Source: Alnus glutinosa
Lineage: Eukaryota; Streptophyta; Magnoliopsida; Fagales; Betulaceae
Length of the DNA: 64,000 nt
Direction: 5' to 3'
Assembly: GCF_958979055.1 (NCBI RefSeq)
Contig: NC_084888.1
Coordinates: forward strand, 37,281,804 to 37,345,803
Below the pieces are notes generated by a model. The model was not told the DNA's origin, ran no database searches, and saw nothing but the letters and a program-made list of their open reading frames with translations. Positions within the stretch are counted from its first letter, which is position 1; each line of letters starts with the position of its first letter. Below are positions 1 through 11,919 of the stretch, in pieces. The position numbers were made by a program, and so were the translations under genes.

Positions 1-509
1 TTGCATCTAACCGATTGAGTATATAATTTTATATTTTTAAATGACATGGCAAAAAAATACATTATTAGATATATATGTGAAATTTAATATAAACCATGAA
101 ATTGTTAATCTTAATTCCATGTGTTGGGTCCAATTAATAAATAAACCTATATTTTATTTTATACTAGCATATAACCCGCGTCATGCTCGGGTTTTTACGA
201 ATTAAAATTACGTTATGTGCTTATGTTTAAAAAGTAATAAATAATATACAAAGTAGTTTTAAAAAAAGTTTTTAGAATGCTACATTTAATTTTAGAAACT
301 AAATAAAAATTTAGGAATAAAAATGAAAATACGTAAACGTATGTAGTAAATTATCTCGGCAGCAAATAACAAAATAGTACACTCACATCATTGGAATAAC
401 TTGTATTCAATATTTACAAATTGGATATTCTGTATTAAAATGCTACATAAAATTTATCAAGTCTATAAACATGAAATTTGAAAACTTATAATAGAGAAAT
501 TGAAATATG
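1..509. other. AT-rich intergenic DNA
   Basis: Strongly AT-rich sequence with no ORF, TIR pair or RNA gene that I can support. Confidence 0.5.
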
Positions 510-884
510 TCAAGCATGATCGTCCTCATTGTTAGAGGACTTAGGCGGTGGTACATTTGTCTCCTCCTGACACTCACAATCAATCATGTGGTGAAAATTA
601 ATAACTTCAAGCGTTTGATGCAAGTGTTGGTAGCGACTTAGTGGTGTTGCTCTCTTAGGATTAGAAGCGAACGCATGAGCGAATCCCCTGTTTGATATCC
701 CCTCTCGATGTACTTGAACACGTAGTCCCCTCCCATGACTGATGCTAGGAGTCCTCACCATGAAAGGACGCAAACGGAGGACTTCATATCTCTCGCGACA
801 CGCCCAGCGTATCAGGCTGAATAAGCGTCCATTGGGATCTCGTTCATCTTTCTTATGATGTTTGTCTGTCATGCTGCAGTCCAA
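510..884 (-). CDS. Doubtful small ORF, possibly one exon of a decayed gene or element
   Basis: A 124-codon open frame on the minus strand, noticeably less AT-rich than its surroundings. The first Met-Thr-Asp lies just inside a possible splice acceptor (ACTGCAG then CATGACAG, exon from about 873), so it could be a last exon rather than a free ORF. The product is basic in the middle and ends in an acidic, Pro- and Ser-containing tail (PPPKSSNNEDD). I recognise no domain. No upstream exon or promoter is visible within the next 1.5 kb. It may equally be part of an unrecognised transposon. Confidence 0.22.
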   Translation of the reverse strand: MDCSMTDKHHKKDERDPNGRLFSLIRWACRERYEVLRLRPFMVRTPSISHGRGLRVQVHREGISNRGFAHAFASNPKRATPLSRYQHLHQTLEVINFHHMIDCECQEETNVPPPKSSNNEDDHA

Positions 885-1142
885 AATATAGATTAAAGGA
901 ACCCAATAGAAAATATTGTTAACAATTAATATATTTCAACTAAAGAAAATCATACACTCACCGTAATCAAATAATGAATAATTATCAATTTAAAAACCAC
1001 CAAACATGAAGCAAAATATTATAAATATTGTTTTCTTATTATTGAAATCACATGTATTGAATATTTACATTTACTAAATTTAATTCAATAGAACAATTAC
1101 ATAATATTGTAATGCACAAAATAGTGTAAAACAAAAATAACT

Positions 1143-1182
<40 letters not shown>

Positions 1183-2401
1183 ATCCATTTTATAAACTGA
1201 TTTTTTTTTTATTTTTTTTTTTATTTTTTTTAATTTTAAAAATAGCCATCGTCAAGCACACCCAATCCTCCTTTAAAAGGAACTTATTTTATTTTGCAGA
1301 AGGAGAATATGATCAACTTCACTTGTCTTGCAAACTATTTTGAGAGAAGAATTAGAGAGATCGCTTGTATTCAATACTTTTAAACATTAATTCAAAAGTC
1401 ATTGTACATAATATGGTGATTTGACCAAAAATAAAGATCAGGAGAAGAGAAAAATAGCACTTAAGCGTAAATTTGAAAATGCATGCTACAAATCAAAATA
1501 GCTGAACTTAAGAATATAGTAACAATTTTTGCAGAAAACAGCAAAAGGAATCTTTTTCTCTCACCATAATTTACTGAATTCAATGTAAAATTTACAAAAG
1601 AAAAAATAATATATAAATTAGAAGGACAAATAAGAAAAAAAAAAACGAAAGGAAGAAGAAAATCACAGAAAAAAAAGAAAGAAAGGAAAATCCTAATAAA
1701 TATCTTTTATATATATAACATAAAGCTGCTTTTAGAACAAAAATTACAAATAATATATCAGCCGATGTTTACGAAGAGGTTACCTTCCTTTCCTGTTTGA
1801 CTTTTCTTCACTGCAGTTCTTGAGTAGAGTAATCAATATTTCTTCTTGCCAATATATGCGAAATACAAAAGAAAATTTGTACGGTTATTTTGTTGTTTGC
1901 AAAAAACTCACTTCAACGTTTCACTAATTAAGAAATCCAGACCAACTGAACTCTGCAAATGGTTAATCATGACATTGACCACCTTTCACGTGCCAAGGCA
2001 TATCTTCCTCTATTTTTCTGCTCTTTTGTTTGGGTTTTTGGGAGAGATCGATTTCATGAGAGAGAGTTCATAGATATCAAAACTGGAACATGTTCATTGC
2101 AAGAAAATGACGTTCAGTCTCAAAATTACGTTTAATGGGAAGGGAAGCAATGTTTCAGGGAAAGTGGAAGTGTGAAACATGGTGTATTAAACCAAATCCA
2201 AAACTGACGTCTTGGGAAGAGAGAGTTTTAGTTGTTTTAAATTTAAGAACACTTGTCACATTTTTAATATGTCACTTGTCTCGATTTATGCATTCCACCG
2301 AATGATTCCTCTATTATATATATGATTATAATTACGTTTTAGTTTTAGTTAGTTTGTAGGAAAAAATAACTGATGCATAAATGAGTTGGTTACTTATGTT
2401 T
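885..2401. other. AT-rich intergenic DNA with a long A-tract
   Basis: No gene seen. There is a run of about 34 A at 1147-1180, followed by T-rich tracts to 1230, which together could fold back. Small ORFs here lack codon character. The last five bases (2397-2401, TGTTT) are the left target-site duplication of the copia element. Confidence 0.5.
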
Positions 2402-2824
2402 TGTTAGATATTGTCTCCATATATGGCCTATATGCCACATATACAGTGTTTATTATATTTATTATAAATATAATATACGGTATTACGGTTAGGTAATTTA
2501 ATTAATTTAGATTACCGTAATGGAATCGTTTAATTGATTTAAAATCAATTAATAATATTGTTTCCTTGATGGGAGGAACAATACGGTACTTACCATAATT
2601 TAAGGGTCCCTGACCTAGCCTATAAATAAACAGCCTGTGTACACCATCAGTACGGCAATACAGTCATAGGCATAGGTTAGAAGATCCCTCAAATAATATT
2701 TTCTTGTTCTTCAGATGGATCGTGGAAACGCTTGAGCAAATATGGCTAGAGGTAAGCCTGAATCCTGTTTATTCGTTTTCCGCTGCGCATGTTAGATTAA
2801 ATAATATGTTGATTATTTCTATCA
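2402..2824 (+). repeat. 5' LTR of the copia element
   Basis: This 423-bp LTR starts TGTTAGATATTG and ends CTATCA. It contains a TATA-like box TATAAATA (2621-2628), likely the U3 promoter. Differences from the 3' LTR are a C/T in the early U3, an A/G before the GGGTCCC motif, and a C/T near the ATGGATCG motif. Confidence 0.93.
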
Positions 2825-2826
2825 TG

Positions 2827-2840
2827 TGGTATCAGAGCCA
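2827..2840 (+). other. Copia primer-binding site
   Basis: TGGTATCAGAGCCA, two bases after the LTR end, matches the 3' end of plant initiator methionine tRNA as used by Ty1/copia elements. Confidence 0.9.
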
Positions 2841-3099
2841 CCTCTATGCTATTTTGTTTAGCATTAAGTCTTTATTGAAGTTAATATTTTTGTGAACATA
2901 ATTTATTTGCAATTATGTTCATCGTTCACGAACGGTTGAAAAACATGGGTATTAGTTTTTTCAACATGTTGTTTGTTCCATTGTTTCGTATAGAACAAAA
3001 TTCAGCCTATTGTTATTATTGTTCATGAACTGTATGTGTTTGTGTTTCGAATTTGTTTTGCATCTGTTCATGTTCATATACGGTTGAAACCCTTGTTTT

Positions 3100-3808
3100 T
3101 ACCGTTTTGCCCTTGTAAAACCCACTGTGCAATGCTTCTTGAAACCCATGGCCGATTGCCTCTCTCTAGAGGCCATTCGCCAGCTAATGGCCGGCATCGC
3201 AGCGACGTCGTTGCCGTGCAGGATCACCACCGGCATACAGTAGGCGCCGGCCCGTCGTGACCGGCGTCGTTTGTCGAAGGAAGGGCCGCTTCCAGCGGCC
3301 TTCCCCTTCACCGGGACTGGCGACCCTCATGGGTCGCCTAGATCCTGGACCAACGGCGACCTCTCTGGGTCGCCGTCGCTGCTAGGCAGCAGCAGTAGCC
3401 GGCGTTGTTCTGGGTAGAAGAAGCCGCTGCAAGCGGCCTCTTCCCGGTCACAAGAACGGGCCGCTGGTTCCTGGGCAATCGGCGACCCCTCGGGTTCGCC
3501 GTGGCTGCTGAGCAGCGGCCCCTCGCGGCCGCTGCATAAGGTGGCAGCGCTGAGGAAGCTCGGCCGGCCATGGTAAGGGAAGAAGGACACGGCGCAGGGT
3601 TCTGCTCTTTCGGGTCAATTTTTCGGGTTAACGGGTTAGGGTTTCAAGTTTAAATGGTTCAGCCCATTTAGTGATCCGGGTTTTCGGGTTTATGAACCGG
3701 GTAAGGTTTCAACCCATCAAGCGAATCCGTGTCGGGTCGGGTTATTTTTAAAATTACGGGTCGGACTGGGCACTGGGCCGACCCGAATGGGTCAGCCCAA
3801 TTGCAGTA

Positions 3809-3840
<32 letters not shown>

Positions 3841-3965
3841 GGGCCCATAAAGTGGGCTGATTTATTTTGGTCAGCCCAATACAGATACCCAACCCAATTA
3901 AGTGGGTTAACCCAATTGGGTCAGCCCAGTACAGCAACCCATTTCAGTAGCCCATCAAGAATTAA
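3100..3965 (+). other. GC-rich, low-complexity leader block in the copia element
   Basis: About 500 bp (3100-3600) is strikingly GC-rich in an AT-rich element and repeats short words such as GGGTCGCC and CCGCTG. Open frames run on both strands (3036-3260 plus, 3327-3590 minus), as expected of GC-rich sequence rather than a true gene. It continues into a segment (3600-3965) dominated by permutations of GGGTCAGCCCAAT and CGGGTTTT. No gag similarity is visible here, where an autonomous element would have its gag start. It may be an acquired leader insert typical of non-autonomous families. Confidence 0.5.
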
Positions 3966-4459
3966 AAAATAGTTGGCTCATGTGGGGTTTAGAACTTGGG
4001 TTCACCAAGTGTAAAGGGCCTTGGCCACCTACTAAACCATTGGGCTATATTTTTTATTATGTCCTCATATTGCAGTTTTATTCCACTTATTATTTACAGT
4101 GTTGTATTTTAAGATTATTGTTTCTTTAATACATAAATTGAGGAATATTGAATTTATATTATTTAAATATAAATTGCTTGATGCCTAGACCTAAGAATAA
4201 TTAACAATACCATATATACTGGTGTGTTTACAGTAATATCTAAGAATGCAATGTCGGGGAAAGTTCTGGCAAGGAAAGTCTTGGGATTTAAGTGTGTCCG
4301 GTGTGACCCCCCTCACTTTCCTGGGAGCTCATCTGCTTGCACCTTGGAAAATGCTGTTTACCCCATTTAGGTATTGGTTTGTTATATTCTTGGGGCTATT
4401 AAGGGGGCATCTATAAAGTTGTTAGATGTTAATGAAGTCGCAATTATTATTATGATTTT

Positions 4460-4667
4460 GGGAGAGCCAAAGCATCCCAATTTTTTAATAATAATTGCAT
4501 CAAGATTACACACACGTAATTATCATGATAATTATGGGAGAGCCAAAGCATCCCATTTTTGTATGATAATTACATCAAGATTACACGCATGAACCTCATA
4601 AAGATTTATTAGATGTTCATGAATTACAACGTGATTATTATGATTTTGGGAGAGCCAAAGCATCCTA
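4460..4667 (+). repeat. Three dispersed copies of a 20-bp motif in the copia leader
   Basis: The motif GGGAGAGCCAAAGCATCC(C/T)A occurs at 4460-4479, 4536-4555 and 4648-4667, each followed by an AT-rich stretch containing TAATAATT and ATCAAGATTACAC-like words. Spacing is 76 and 112 bp. It looks like a degraded tandem repeat within the untranslated leader. Confidence 0.75.
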
Positions 4668-5339
4668 ATTTTGTAATAATTGTATAAGGATCATACACAT
4701 GAACTTCATATAGAAAAATTAACATCATCTTGTAGTTAATTCATAAATTTAATTACTTATCCCCAAAGGGAAGTTTTTATTTTTATGACTTAATTAGAAT
4801 AAGATAACAAATTTAGTATTAAAAGTAAAATTTCTTTCGGTTGCCCAAAGGTACGAAGAATTTTATTTATTAATATATAAATTTGCTTTAGTCTTGTTAA
4901 TAAAGAGTAAATTTCATGCGTGATGCAACCTTTGCCCACAGGTAGGTTGAAATTTACTATTTACTATTTAAATTGGCATTGGCCAATTTGAAATAAAGTT
5001 ACTTCATAGCATTAAAGTATTTTTATTTTCTTGGTTATTGCAGCTGTTCATATTACTCTACTTTTGTGGTTTTATATTCCAATACATTATGGTAATATTT
5101 TTCTGACTGGAAAAAGATTAATATACTTTTTCATTTGAGCGTTTCTAATTCCATTATGGGAATGAAGGATATTGTAGTTTAGCTTAAGTCCCTAAAGATT
5201 GAGATTTTAAGTCATTATTGGTCTATTTCAATTTTTTGAATTCTCTCTTCTAAGTGTAGAATTTTATCTTGTAACACACGTAAGGATAAATGGTTAGTAA
5301 ATAAACTTCTAACCATGTGTGTTCAAGGATATGAGAGAA

Positions 5340-8290
5340 TTTATAAAGTGTTCACATGATTATTCATGTCAAAGGAAGGACCAATAAATGCAATCATGTC
5401 CAACACTTAAAGCATGAGAATAAGGTGCCAATAAAGTATTATGGCAATCAAGATACATATTTCTCATGAAATAAGGAAAATTAAGGGCATATAAAGAAAG
5501 ATTGCATGAAGTATAAGAAATGACTTAAAATAAAGATAATCTCATATATCTAGTATGTCGTGAATCTCTTTTAATGACTCATTCAAATATATTGTGGATT
5601 GATTATGGTTTAACAATCCATGTTGTCAACACAAATGCAGAGTTTTTAAAATGAATAACATGTGTTTATAATTTGAGCTTGTTGGGATCTATAGGTTAAT
5701 TTTGAAATTCAGTTATAATTTTTACCTCAAAATGATTTATATTCCATAATCCTTTTGAAATCTATTTTCTAGTTTGGCTTATCAAAAAGTTTTATTAAAA
5801 ATTTCAAATTTTATTTTAAACTTGAAATTTTTCTTATTTTTGGTGGAATATTGGTTGGGATTTATTTAAAGTCTATTTAAAATTGACCTACATCCCAATT
5901 TTTGAAACAAAATTATTTGTTTATTTCTGCATACTGATGTTGACGTAAAGTAGAGTCTTTGAGAATTTAAAATGCTCTGGTTATGGCTTTGGAGATTGAA
6001 ATATATCTCCATACAGTAAATAAAAGTTGGTAATTCACTGACTTTGGTTCTTGTGTGGGCTGCATAAGAGAAAGCATACCAACAAGACCACTAGAGGTGC
6101 CAAAGAGAGCATTTTGAGATTCTTGAGATCATGTACATTGAAAGGTGTTGACCTTTTCATACTCATTGCCTAAATGGTCAGAGATATTTTTTATCTCTTT
6201 TAGTGATGACCATATAAAGTTTATGTATCTCTATCTTCTAAATATTAAAGCTGGGGTATTGAATGCTTTCAATACCTATAAGGAAGAAGAAGAGAAACAA
6301 TATGAAGATCATAAGATCTAATATAGGCATAGAGTATTAAGGTAGGTACACACAAAAGGAAATTATTAGTAATACTAATCTGCTATTACCCTTATAGAGT
6401 AAAGCTTTGAAGACAGTTGTGTATAAGTTAAACAGTATTCCATCTAAGGTTGTCCATAAGACACCTTTTAAAGTATGAAATAGATGGAAGCTTAGTTTAA
6501 ATTATTTACACATATGGGGTTGCCTTGCTAAAGAGAGGATTTATAATCCTCGCCTTAGAAAATTAGATTCAAGGACAACCAGCGGATCTTTTATAAGCTA
6601 TCTAGTAAACTTTAAAGGGTTTTAATGTTTTATTATCCTTTATATAATCCTAGGGTTGTTGATTGTAAAATTTCTAGAGGATGCAGAACCTAGTGGGAGT
6701 GCTCATTCACATAAATTGGAATTTGAGGAAGCACTAGAATTGGCCAAATCTCCTCCTAATAGAGGATGATTGATTGTATTCAGGGAAAATCAGATTGATT
6801 ATCCTGAGCCACAATCAGTTATGGAACAACCAACTCATACAGAACAGGTTCAAAAGTCTATTCTCCCATTGCAAAATGCAGAGGAAGTAGAATTAAGAAA
6901 ATCCTATAGAATAAGGAGATCAACAAGTCTTAGTGATCATGTTGTATATCTCCCAGAGTCTGATGTTGACATTGGACATAAAGATGATCCAAGTTTGTTT
7001 TCACATGCTATGAGTGGAGAAAACTCCACATTGAGATTCAGTGCCATGAAGTAAGAGTTAAATCCATTGCTCAACAGTCTAGCTAGACTCGTAGCCAATG
7101 GTTTTACTCATAAGGAAGGCATTGATTATCGTGAAACATTCTCTCCAGTGTCTAAGGATGGTTCATCAAGATGATCATAGCATTAGTAGCTCATTTTTGA
7201 TCTAGAGCTACATCAAGTGGATGCGAAAACGACTTTTCTGAATGGGGATCTTAAAGACGAGGTTTACATGAAACAATCAAAAGGTTTTATAAATAACAGT
7301 CAGAAAGCTTGCAAATTAAAGAATTCTATTTATGGGCTATGATAGATCTCTCATCGGTGATATACTTTTTACAAGGTAATTGAAAACCTTGATTAGTATA
7401 TATATCTTAAGGTCAGTGGGAGTACAATAATCTTTCTAGTCCTATATGTAGATATTATTTTTTGCAAGTGGTGATTTATGTTTGCTACATAAAGTTCACA
7501 AAACTTTGAAATAAAGGATTTGGGTGAAACCTCTTATGTCTTTTGACATAGAGATTCACAGAGACATAAATAATATTAACATTGTCTCGGAAGCCCTACA
7601 TTGAAAAAGTTTTGGGAAAATTTAGAATGAAGGATTATGTACCTTCAGTAGCAATTAAGAGGGACCAATTAAATACAGCTTAACGTCCCAAAAGGTATTG
7701 GAATAAGGGCAGATGAAAAGTTTTGAGTGTCTGCATTATACATAACCATATGACTGACAATAAATATATTGAGTCAATAAAGTGCTGCAAATAAAGTCTT
7801 GCGGTATATGCAAGGAACCAAGAAGTACAACTTAACCTAAGGATACACTTTCCATTTGAAGGTGGTTAGTTGTTCAGATTTGAGTTTTGCTGATTGTGTA
7901 GATAGTAAAAAGTCTACTTTAGGGTATATATCTTTTTATTGAAGGATATATCCTAGAGATGCAGTATGCAGACTATAGTTGCTACGTCTACCAAGAAAGC
8001 TAAAAGTCTAGCGTGCTATGAATTTAGTACACAAGCATGATGGTTGAGACATTTGTTGAAAGTCTCAATCTTGTCGATTTTACAGTTAGACCATAAAGAT
8101 ATTCTGCGGTAATTCTACTATAATCTTCTTTTATAAGAATAAAGAGTAGAAGCAGAAGTAAATCGACATCAAGAATCTCAGTACGAGAGATAACATTAAG
8201 AGACATAAAGGGTCTATTGAGCATATAAGTACTGAATTAATGATTGCGGATCCCATGACTTAAAGTTTACCGGTAAAGAAAGAATAAAGT
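5340..8290 (+). pseudogene. Degenerate copia gag-pol
   Basis: Readable relics in order follow. The gag zinc knuckle end GHIKKDC is at 5485-5520. The protease active-site region WIDYG, where copia has WIDSG, is at about 5595-5645. Integrase pieces lie at about 6055-6640 (CVGCIR, then DDHIKFMYLY, then LNYLHIWGCLA). The integrase-RT junction is the longest open stretch (6770-7054, ending GENSTLRFSAMK). RT follows with [14 protein letters not shown] and DVKTAFLNG-like VDAKTTFLNG (7100-7250). The catalytic box reads LYVDII at about 7440, lacking one Asp of the normal YVDD. The RNase H end (SIEHISTELMIADPMT) is at about 8215-8260. Several in-frame stops and frame changes separate these pieces, so no functional polyprotein is possible. 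Confidence 0.88.
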
Positions 8291-8647
8291 TATGCGGAGT
8301 ATATGAGACTCATTAATTCGTTTTCGCTTGGTTTGTCTCTTTTTGGTCTATAGACATAAAGTTATTATAATAAAGATTTTTTGTGCACATTTGTTATTTT
8401 ATCCATGAGGATAAATAAAGTTGGACCCGAATGACTTATAAGAAGTTCATTCATAAAGCTTGATTATCCATAAGGTACTCATGTAAGGAGTGTTTTACAT
8501 CGTGATACATGGAAGGGGCGACCTAATTTTATAATGGTTTTACCGCCATGATTCGTGTGAAACATTTCTTATCTGAGTGGGAGGATTCCATAAGTGATTG
8601 ACCAAACTAAGGAACCTAATACCATAAAGTCATGTGTCATAAAGGCC

Positions 8648-8658
8648 AAGTGGGAGAA
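8648..8658 (+). other. Copia polypurine tract
   Basis: AAGTGGGAGAA lies immediately before the 3' LTR; it is the plus-strand primer site for reverse transcription. Confidence 0.85.
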
Positions 8659-9081
8659 TGTTAGATATTGTCTCCATATATGGCCTATATGCCACATATA
8701 TAGTGTTTATTATATTTATTATAAATATAATATACGGTATTACGGTTAGGTAATTTAATTAATTTAGATTACCGTAATGGAATCGTTTAATTGATTTAAA
8801 ATCAATTAATAATATTGTTTCCTTGATGGGAGGAACAATACGGTACTTACCATAATTTGAGGGTCCCTGACCTAGCCTATAAATAAACAGCCTGTGTACA
8901 CCATCAGTACGGCAATACAGTCATAGGCATAGGTTAGAAGATCCCTCAAATAATATTTTCTTGTTTTTCAGATGGATCGTGGAAACGCTTGAGCAAATAT
9001 GGCTAGAGGTAAGCCTGAATCCTGTTTATTCGTTTTCCGCTGCGCATGTTAGATTAAATAATATGTTGATTATTTCTATCA
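8659..9081 (+). repeat. 3' LTR of the copia element
   Basis: A 423-bp copy with the same ends as the 5' LTR, followed directly by the duplicated target TGTTT (9082-9086). Confidence 0.93.
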
Positions 9082-9086
9082 TGTTT

Positions 9087-10370
9087 AACACCAAAATAGA
9101 GTTCAGTTTTTTTTTTTTTAGAGAAAAAATAGGAATTCAGTTTTTATTTATCATGTAAATATGGATTGAATTTACTTTCACATTTTAATACAAACCTAAA
9201 CTCACCGTTTAACTTAAAATGAATACTTGACAGCATTTTAATACGCCACTTGTCTCAATGTTATGCATTCCTCTGAATGATTCCCCTATGATATATATAT
9301 ATATGATTAGTTGACCATTTCCGTAGTAAGCTGCAGATTGTATAACATACATATAAAAATAATGGGTATGTTTAACAAATGCTTGGACAGAACATAGTAG
9401 TAGATTGCTAATTTTTAAATTATAAAAAGTGATAGATTTGATATAAAGTAAAAATTGTTTGTGTAGAAAAGTGAAAAAGTTTTGTATTGTAGTGAATTTT
9501 TTTATTTGAATAGTAATAAAAAAAATTATTAATGTGACATAAAAAGTGAAAAAAGTTGAAATGTTTTGATATTGATTATTATTAGAAAATGTAAAAATAA
9601 AATACAAAAATACCAAAACTCTCTCTCCCACTACTCTGGCCTGCTCACGGCTTTGCCAAACAACGCCAATGTTACATATATATATATATATAACTCTTTT
9701 AGAACTTTTTCTCACATATCGGATTGAAAACTTGTAAGTATTTCCATTCCATCCGCCAAAATCGAAAACTGCTGTGGCGTAGTCCCCGAACCATAAATCT
9801 CATTTTCATCCACCAAATGATCGGAAGACCACAGGCCACATCAATTTTAGTTGATAAAATTGAGATATTTATCCTGTATATAGTATTTATCATTTGAAAT
9901 TATTAATTTGCAGGGATAAAAAGGCTGTCAATTAATTAAGTTACCTAGCTTTGTGAAATCACAAATTTTTCGTATCCTCCGCAACGACTTTAACAACAGA
10001 TTACCGGAGGGGCATCACATCATGCCATTGTTGTTTCAGCTCGATCAGGACATGCTGTTTTGAGTTCCAGTTCTAGACAGCCTATAGACAAAATCAAAAG
10101 CTGCCAGCGCCATTTCAATCCTAAATCTTAAGTCTCTCACTTTTTTGGTTGTATTTCCTTCTTCTGCCTGCTGTGTTCTTGAGCTTGAAATGGCATCTAC
10201 CAAGCACATTGACTAATGTAGGATATTTGAGAGTTCTCCTCAAGGAGTTGTGGGTGGCAAAATGCATGTCCTTATATATTCTCAAGCAATAAAACTGGCT
10301 ACAGCCTACAGCCTTGGGGAAAACGGGGAAGATTTATTTTGTATGCAAGATTCAATGAAAGGTTACTTCA
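9087..10370. other. Intergenic DNA upstream of the CHX pseudogene
   Basis: AT-rich with a short (AT)n at 9294-9306 and 9674-9692. The long minus-strand ORF at 9209-9715 is low-complexity Ile, Phe and Tyr with no domain and is not called. The last 180 bp may hold the decayed 5' end of CHX exon 1: ATGGCATCTACC at 10190 is followed by an early stop. Confidence 0.45.
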
Positions 10371-11058
10371 AAAGCACTCGCGAGCATTCCCTTCAAATCG
10401 TGCTTCCTGTACGTGATGATGCTCCAAGTCTTCATGGCCTTCTTCGCATCCCGACTGGTTTACTTTGTTCTTAGACCTTTCAAACAACCCAAAATTGTCT
10501 GCAATGTCCTGGTATATATATATATATATGCCTCTTCGAATTCTTATCCTCTTCTGCATTTAAATTTTGGGAAAATATTGTTTATAGAATCTTTTTTACA
10601 AACATCTATGATTTTTTTTTTAATAAATAAAATCAATGCCAGGGTTCCCCCACATGTCTAGCTTAATTGAGATTAATTAAACACAGAAAACATCAACTAA
10701 GCCATATTTCTGTGGAAAGAATATGAAGAATTAATATACATTCATGCAGATCGGTGATATTAAACTCATACATCGCCATCCATTACGATTGATATATAGG
10801 TTTTGATATACGTACGCATGATAATCCTTGAAAGTTGAATCGATTTTCTTAGTGGGAAGCTTAATTTGTTGGCTTTTGTTATCTATTTCTATAAATACAA
10901 GTTTGCAAAATTAGACTGATATATATATACTTGTTTTGTTAGAGCATAAGAATGCATGCTAATGCTAAGAAATAAAATACATCTAATAATAATTCACAGT
11001 ATTTGACATACATGTGGAAGCCATTTCTTGATGTAATTGACTTATAAGCATTGCATAT

Positions 11059-11168
11059 GAGAAATGCTAGAGCACCTTCTGGTGCTCTCATGAAATTGCA
11101 TAGATGTAATTAAAAAATTACATCTATGCAATTTCATGAGAGCACCAGAAGGTGCTCTAGCACTCCTC
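11059..11168. mobile_element. Palindromic MITE with 9-bp target duplication (Mutator-like)
   Basis: The element is 110 bp and almost one perfect hairpin. The inner arms (11065 to 11162) are fully complementary around an AAAA-type loop, and the terminal bases read GAGAAATGC against GAGGAGTGC. It is flanked by a perfect 9-bp direct repeat ATTGCATAT (11050-11058, 11169-11177). A 9-bp duplication and a GAGAAATGCTA end point to mobilisation by a Mutator-like transposase. It lies in intron 1 of the CHX pseudogene. Confidence 0.85.
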
Positions 11169-11919
11169 ATTGCATATAGCAAACATTATCATTTAGACGG
11201 CCACTAATAAGCCCTCAATTATATTAAGGAAATAATACTTGCATATAATTTACCATGTTTTATATATCAAAATTCTATAGAGGAAACTTTATTTATCCCT
11301 CGAAGTATAACGGGTTTTGTAATGTCACGGTCAAATTATTAAAAGTTGCAATGTAGACATTTTATTTTTCCAGTTTCTTTGCTTTAGTGTAATGCTATAT
11401 GCAAGACTCCTATCCTCTCATCTTACCCCAAAATGTGATATAATTTTTAAAATTACCATTGGATTAAAATTCAATATTAATCAATCCAAAATCCAATAGT
11501 AATTTTAAAAGTCACATCATATTTGGAATGACAAGAGGGAGATAAAAGTGTTTTTGTCCACAATAAAAAATATATATTTTAAAAAAAAAGACAACAAGGA
11601 AAAAAAACTAAACCAGACCCACAATAATTTTTTTTACTTTTTTCTTCTTCTTTTAATTTGTTTTTTTAAAAAAATATTAAAAACGAAGGTATTTCAGTCA
11701 TTTTGACATCTTCTATTAGATTTAAAATAAAATTCTAATAGTGGAAAAAATTTAAAATAGGTTGAAAATTGAATTACCCACATTCCAACTTTTGATAATT
11801 TGACAGCAACACTGCAAAATCCTGATACTTTGAGGGTGGTAAGTGAAGTTTTTTTTATTATATATTAAGTATTCAAAGCTCATAGGAAAATGATGAATTA
11901 ACTCAATTAATTAATATTT

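Larger units (their letters stand above)
2402..9081 (+). mobile_element. Ty1/copia LTR retrotransposon, full-length but coding-dead
   Basis: The element is 6,680 bp, bounded by two 423-bp LTRs starting TG and ending CA, and flanked by a perfect 5-bp target-site duplication TGTTT (2397-2401 and 9082-9086). Two bases after the 5' LTR lies TGGTATCAGAGCCA (2827-2840), the classic copia primer site matching initiator tRNA-Met. A polypurine tract AAGTGGGAGAA (8648-8658) abuts the 3' LTR. Between them lie relics in copia order: gag zinc knuckle, protease, integrase, reverse transcriptase and RNase H, all broken by stops and frameshifts. The LTRs differ at only 3 of 423 positions by my reading, so insertion or last LTR homogenisation was recent. 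It cannot encode its own proteins. Confidence 0.95.

Noticed and set aside
1147..1230. A-run followed by T-runs as a transposon foldback
   Set aside because: Homopolymer complementarity only; no distinct termini or target duplication.
3787..3972. Opposed frames across the GGGTCAGCCCAAT block in the copia leader
   Set aside because: Translation of permuted short repeats and an A-run; not a gene.
4460..4667. Possible CRISPR-like spacing of a 20-bp repeat
   Set aside because: Only three copies with unequal spacing, inside a plant retrotransposon leader.
9209..9715. 168-codon minus-strand ORF
   Set aside because: Ile, Phe and Tyr-rich product of AT-rich DNA, with no domain, promoter or homologous pattern.
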